A DNA stretch of 64,000 bases from the NCBI RefSeq assembly GCF_028464225.1, contig NZ_JAQPCN010000001.1, positions 930,001 to 994,000 of the forward strand, given 5' to 3'. Made by a program: the position numbers and the translations under genes. Below, in pieces: positions 60,931 through 64,000 of the stretch (position 1 is the first letter of the stretch; the number at the start of each line of letters is the position of its first letter). The stretch comes from Zeaxanthinibacter sp. PT1. GTDB lineage: Bacteria; Bacteroidota; Bacteroidia; Flavobacteriales; Flavobacteriaceae. The notes under the pieces are model-generated. The model was given only the letters and a program-made list of their open reading frames with translations. It was not told the DNA's origin and did not search any database.

Positions 60931-60988
60931 AGGCGACGATTAAGATAATCTTTAAGATACCATTTGAGTATCTACAACCAACCTACTT

Positions 60989-62143
60989 ATGCAAAGAGCC
61001 GATATTATTGACCAACTAGAGGAAGCGAGACTGCTCCACGCCCAAGGAAAGGGGTCGCTCCGGTCAATATCCAGGGAAATCGTAAAGAAATACGGACTGG
61101 ATACCACGCCTGAGAACTTTCGCAAGGCACACCTTACCAAGTACATCGCCAAACATGCTGCAGCCCCCACCGATGACCACGAAGCACTACGCAGGTACTG
61201 TGAGGAGATCGGAATTCCTTTTGAATCGGTAGGGAACTACTGGCACAAGGGGCAGTACTTCTCCGTACATGCAAAGACAGCCCCGGTAGATTACCTAAAA
61301 CTCCGTGATGAGCTGATCGAAGAGATGAAGCAGTATTCACCACAGTACCCGGAGATAGTACGTCCAGAGCGCGGCGATGTTGGACACCTCTTAGTGATGG
61401 ATCCAGCCGATATCCATATAGGAAAGCTCTCCATGTACCTGGCGAAAGGCTCAGAGTACAACAATAAGATTGCAGTAGACAGGGTACATGAGGGAGTCAA
61501 CGGACTCCTATTCAAAGCAGCCACGTCAATACATATAGACCAAATTTTATTTATAGCTGGTAACGACATTCTGCATGTCGATAACGCAACCAGAACTACC
61601 AAAGCAGGGACGCCACAGGATACAGACGGAATGTGGTACGATAACTACCAGATAGCCAAGAAATTATACGTTGAACTCATTGAATTGTTACTTACGGTAG
61701 CTCCCGTCCACGTCCATTTTAACCCCTCTAACCACGATTTCACTAATGGCTACTTCCTATGTGATGCTGTGGCAACCTGGTTTGATAAGCACCCCGAAGT
61801 GAGTTTCGATGGGGATATGCGTCACCGGAAATACTATCAATACCACAACAACCTTATAGGTACCACGCATGGCGATGGTGCTAAGACCGCAGACCTTCCC
61901 CTACTTATGGCAGATGAAGTCCCTGAACTATGGGGAGCGACATCGAAACGCTACATCTATACGCATCATGTACACCACAAAGTGGCGAAGGATATGCAGA
62001 AGGTAGCTATCGAATCCCTCCGCTCCCCTTCAGGTACTGATATGTGGCATCACATCAATGGGTACAACTCGATCAAAGCTGTGGAGGCTTTCATCCATCA
62101 CCCGGAGCATGGACAAACCGACCGATTAACATACAATTTTTAG
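60989..62143 (+). CDS. Metallophosphoesterase with N-terminal DNA-binding domain
   Basis: The protein has 384 residues. Residues 1-60 are helix-turn-helix-like (SLRSISREIVKKYGLDT), the type seen in small terminases. The C-terminal domain carries metal ligands D141-x-H143, GND (191-193), NPSNHD (245-250), THGD (293-296) and THHVHH (325-330), the calcineurin-like phosphoesterase pattern. Its start lies below the divergent promoter. It may process DNA ends or act at the packaging start; the substrate is unknown. Confidence 0.75.
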   Translation: MQRADIIDQLEEARLLHAQGKGSLRSISREIVKKYGLDTTPENFRKAHLTKYIAKHAAAPTDDHEALRRYCEEIGIPFESVGNYWHKGQYFSVHAKTAPVDYLKLRDELIEEMKQYSPQYPEIVRPERGDVGHLLVMDPADIHIGKLSMYLAKGSEYNNKIAVDRVHEGVNGLLFKAATSIHIDQILFIAGNDILHVDNATRTTKAGTPQDTDGMWYDNYQIAKKLYVELIELLLTVAPVHVHFNPSNHDFTNGYFLCDAVATWFDKHPEVSFDGDMRHRKYYQYHNNLIGTTHGDGAKTADLPLLMADEVPELWGATSKRYIYTHHVHHKVAKDMQKVAIESLRSPSGTDMWHHINGYNSIKAVEAFIHHPEHGQTDRLTYNF

Positions 62144-62147
62144 CACC

Positions 62148-62465
62148 ATGACCTTAAAAGAACTAGCAGAACAAAATGGATTCAGAGTTTTCAGCCCAGA
62201 GTATATGGACAGGCATACGAACACCTACTCCCTCCCATGGTTACACGAGTTACAGCAGTGGCTCATTACCTCCATGGACATATACGTACAGGTACAATGC
62301 TTCAACTCCTTCAACTGGGGAGCAAGAGTGTACCAATTAAACTATAACCCGGATAAAGGAGCACCTATAATACATGAAGACGAGAGTGCAGAACACGCAA
62401 CATATAAAGATGCCCTCATTGCAGGGTTGAAAGAAGCATTTGAATGGATAGAACAGTCAAACTAA
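62148..62465 (+). CDS. Hypothetical protein
   Basis: The 105 residues are helical and aromatic-rich (LPWLHELQQWLITSMDIY). It follows the phosphoesterase by 4 nt and overlaps the next gene by 22 nt. Function unknown. Confidence 0.55.
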   Translation: MTLKELAEQNGFRVFSPEYMDRHTNTYSLPWLHELQQWLITSMDIYVQVQCFNSFNWGARVYQLNYNPDKGAPIIHEDESAEHATYKDALIAGLKEAFEWIEQSN

Positions 62466-62893
62466 AGTACCTCGATGGATGGAAGATCCACGAGGACGGG
62501 ATCAAGACTCCCATATATAAATACAAGCATGTCTCCAAGACCCACTACAAGCGATACTATAACACTCTTTGCATTGTTGCCGGAGTTGGTGGAGCAGCTA
62601 GAAACGTACTTGATTACCTCTGTGAGCGAATGGACAACAACAACCACGTCCACTCCAACGCCAACATGCGTGCACAGTTCATCAAAGACATTGCTAAGTG
62701 GACAGGCAACGAACTCGTCTATACCGACGCCTCAGTCAAGAAAGCCATCCACACCCTAGTTAAAAAACAACTCCTCTTGAAGACCGGAACTCGTGGGACA
62801 TTGATCGTGAATCCCGAGTTCTTCTTCAAGGCGGAAGAACAACAGCGCCTGGATAAGATCCAGATGCTCTTAGAATTCAGCAATGGAGAATAG
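62444..62893 (+). CDS. Winged-helix protein, RepL-like
   Basis: The 149 residues carry a winged-helix-like core (NMRAQFIKDIAKWTGNEL, then SVKKAIHTLVKKQLLL) with a basic N-terminus. The arrangement resembles RepL-type replication proteins, but without stated similarity elsewhere. It may be a replication initiator or a regulator. Confidence 0.55.
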   Translation: MDRTVKLKYLDGWKIHEDGIKTPIYKYKHVSKTHYKRYYNTLCIVAGVGGAARNVLDYLCERMDNNNHVHSNANMRAQFIKDIAKWTGNELVYTDASVKKAIHTLVKKQLLLKTGTRGTLIVNPEFFFKAEEQQRLDKIQMLLEFSNGE

Positions 62894-63167
62894 ATTCAGC
62901 TTCACTGACCTGTTAGCCATGGAAAAATACCTGGGCGACAAGATTGGAACCCTCAAGCTGCGGATAGAAAGGACCCGTTGGGGTGCGGTTGGTTTGGATC
63001 CCATGTTACACGAGAACAAGTGCTACGGGTGCACCCATGGTGTGACCCAGGAGAGTATAATTAAGGCAAGCAAAGTACTGGAGGATCTCCTATCTAAGAA
63101 GATAGAGACCGAGGCGGCGCTTGAGAACTGCAAAACGCGAATAGAAGAAATGATAAGATGCCTATGA
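62883..63167 (+). CDS. Coiled-coil protein with a Cys pair
   Basis: The 94 residues contain a long charged helix and CYGC (about 48-51). It overlaps both neighbours. Function unknown. Confidence 0.5.
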   Translation: MENRFSFTDLLAMEKYLGDKIGTLKLRIERTRWGAVGLDPMLHENKCYGCTHGVTQESIIKASKVLEDLLSKKIETEAALENCKTRIEEMIRCL

Positions 63168-63499
63168 ATGAAGTAAGCCTAACAGAACTGCGAGCCGCAC
63201 GCGACGAGTGCAAAATGAAGCTGAAGGACTTAAATGAATATAGAGATACTACCCTGCAGTACCATTACCGCGAGATGCAACATTACCTGGAGCAACGGGC
63301 ACATAAGATCGCAATGATGCAAGGTACCCAGATTACCGATGAGTACCTGGAGCGGTTCTGCAGCGAAGTGGAGTTGAATAAGTGGAGGAAGATGCACACT
63401 AGGATCTCTAAAGAGATCGAAGAGCACACCTTCTGGGACACCAAGCTTCAGAGCGCCGAGAAATTAATCAAACATTTCATTAATAACTATATATCATGA
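63158..63499 (+). CDS. Coiled-coil protein
   Basis: The 113 residues are nearly all helix (YREMQHYLEQRAHKIAMM). It overlaps the preceding gene by 10 nt and the next by 4 nt. Scaffold-like or DNA-binding roles are possible but unproven. Confidence 0.5.
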   Translation: MPMNEVSLTELRAARDECKMKLKDLNEYRDTTLQYHYREMQHYLEQRAHKIAMMQGTQITDEYLERFCSEVELNKWRKMHTRISKEIEEHTFWDTKLQSAEKLIKHFINNYIS

Positions 63500-63687
63500 C
63501 TAAAATCAAAACAACCAAAGGAGCCATACCTGTAAGGTACGTGGAAACTGAAGTACCGGCAGAAGTTGCCGAAGCAGAAGCTGCAGTCGCAGAAGTATGT
63601 GACGCAGAAACTGAGACTGAAACTAAAACAGAAACCCCTAAACCAAAAGCTACCAATGGCAAAAAAGCAAGCAAAAAAGGAAAGTAA
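63496..63687 (+). CDS. Low-complexity Ala/Glu/Thr/Lys protein
   Basis: The 63 residues have a long acidic and Thr-rich middle and end GKKASKKGK. It probably acts as a disordered tether or partner. Its stop is 10 nt before the next start. Confidence 0.5.
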   Translation: MTKIKTTKGAIPVRYVETEVPAEVAEAEAAVAEVCDAETETETKTETPKPKATNGKKASKKGK

Positions 63688-63697
63688 AGAGGTTAAT

Positions 63698-64000
63698 ATG
63701 AATCCGGTACCAACAAAGACGGTACCCTTCTTTCCCCAGTTCAGCCTGCAAGTATCTGATCCTAAGTCACGTGCAGAGAACGACGAGGAATTAAAGAACC
63801 GGGAGAAGTTTATTCGGGTCATAGCTGTCTCGTCGCGCGTTAGATGTGAGTTCCCATCCGATAAGGGGGAGAACTTCAGAGACGTGCGGCAGGTATATGT
63901 ATCGGATCGCTTTGAGGTCAGTGAAGAGGAGTGGTCTGAGAAAGAGACCGAGATCCGTACCCGGATAATCATGCGCCACTTAAAGCAGTGTGCCTTGACA
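63698..64000 (+). CDS. Truncated hypothetical protein at right edge
   Basis: Open from ATG 63698 to the window end: 101 residues visible. An upstream in-frame ATG at 63656 would add a Lys-rich start that overlaps the previous gene. AAAGAGG lies 8 nt before 63698. Visible residues (VSSRVRCEFPSDKGENFRD) fit no known family. Confidence 0.5.
   Translation, partial: MNPVPTKTVPFFPQFSLQVSDPKSRAENDEELKNREKFIRVIAVSSRVRCEFPSDKGENFRDVRQVYVSDRFEVSEEEWSEKETEIRTRIIMRHLKQCALT

Larger units (their letters stand above)
60610..60988. promoter_or_regulatory. Divergent control region
   Basis: This gene-free gap separates the two opposed blocks. It contains two candidate TAnnTTTG promoters, an Lrp-like site, tandem 22-bp repeats and a TGGGGC/GCCCCA hairpin (60718-60734). 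Divergent early and late transcription is likely to start here. Confidence 0.6.

Noticed and set aside
1-64000. CRISPR arrays and insertion sequences
   Set aside because: No regularly spaced repeats with spacers and no transposase frame were found.

Overview
The window looks like most of the genome of a tailed phage, probably podovirus-like, that infects a Bacteroidota host. It carries no rRNA, no ribosomal protein genes and no integrase. Genes are packed with TAATG and ATGA junctions and show almost no Shine-Dalgarno sites. Candidate promoters fit the Bacteroidota pattern (-7 box TAnnTTTG). Two lipoproteins have a Bacteroidota-type surface-export signal. The gene set (DUF6808-like lysis protein, P22-gp4-like ring protein, very large propeller-like tail protein, giant virion protein with a DFDVD double-psi beta-barrel motif, rIIA/rIIB, PolA, Sak4-like ATPase, UDG-like protein) and the layout of two opposed transcription blocks suggest a crAss-like (Crassvirales) relative. 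No major capsid, portal or large terminase gene lies in the window; I infer they sit just beyond the right end and connect to the left end in a circular map.

Plus-strand late block, 1-28863: the tail of an M15-type endolysin, two further lysis-type genes, then a tightly overlapped virion set: connector/ring proteins (941-2758), a 1575-residue tail protein, three proteins of 607-641 residues that look like ejected cargo, and one 5143-residue protein taking up a quarter of the window. That protein holds an RNA polymerase-like DFDVD motif and an HEMLH zincin motif. A small membrane-protein gene lies antisense within this block (9383-9583). A bidirectional terminator (28873-28892) separates the two blocks.

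Minus-strand early/middle block, 60555 down to 28896: small accessory genes (60555-52990), including a 730-bp RNA island with tRNA-like genes, a chain of tiny membrane proteins and a surface lipoprotein. Then comes a replication and recombination module: SSB-like proteins, PolA, SF2 helicase, DnaB-like helicase with a candidate loader, Sak4-like ATPase, primase, RusA-like resolvase, rIIA/rIIB, PD-(D/E)XK exonuclease, dNMP kinase, ATP-dependent ligase and SF1 helicase. A macrodomain-like protein, a cassette of wHTH and membrane proteins with a UDG-like protein, and an Lrp/AsnC regulator close the block.

Divergent control region, 60556-60988: it separates the minus block from a second plus block (60989-64000) of a DNA-binding metallophosphoesterase and small genes, which probably leads into packaging genes. 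It holds two opposed TAnnTTTG-type promoters and tandem 22-bp palindromic repeats.

Two regulatory themes stand out. An AT-rich near-palindrome close to the E. coli Lrp consensus occurs in the main intergenic gaps upstream of minus-strand transcription units, while the phage encodes its own Lrp-type protein. A separate leader (sense strand AACTTAAAAATCACCAC just before the ATG) recurs in front of about ten minus-strand genes.
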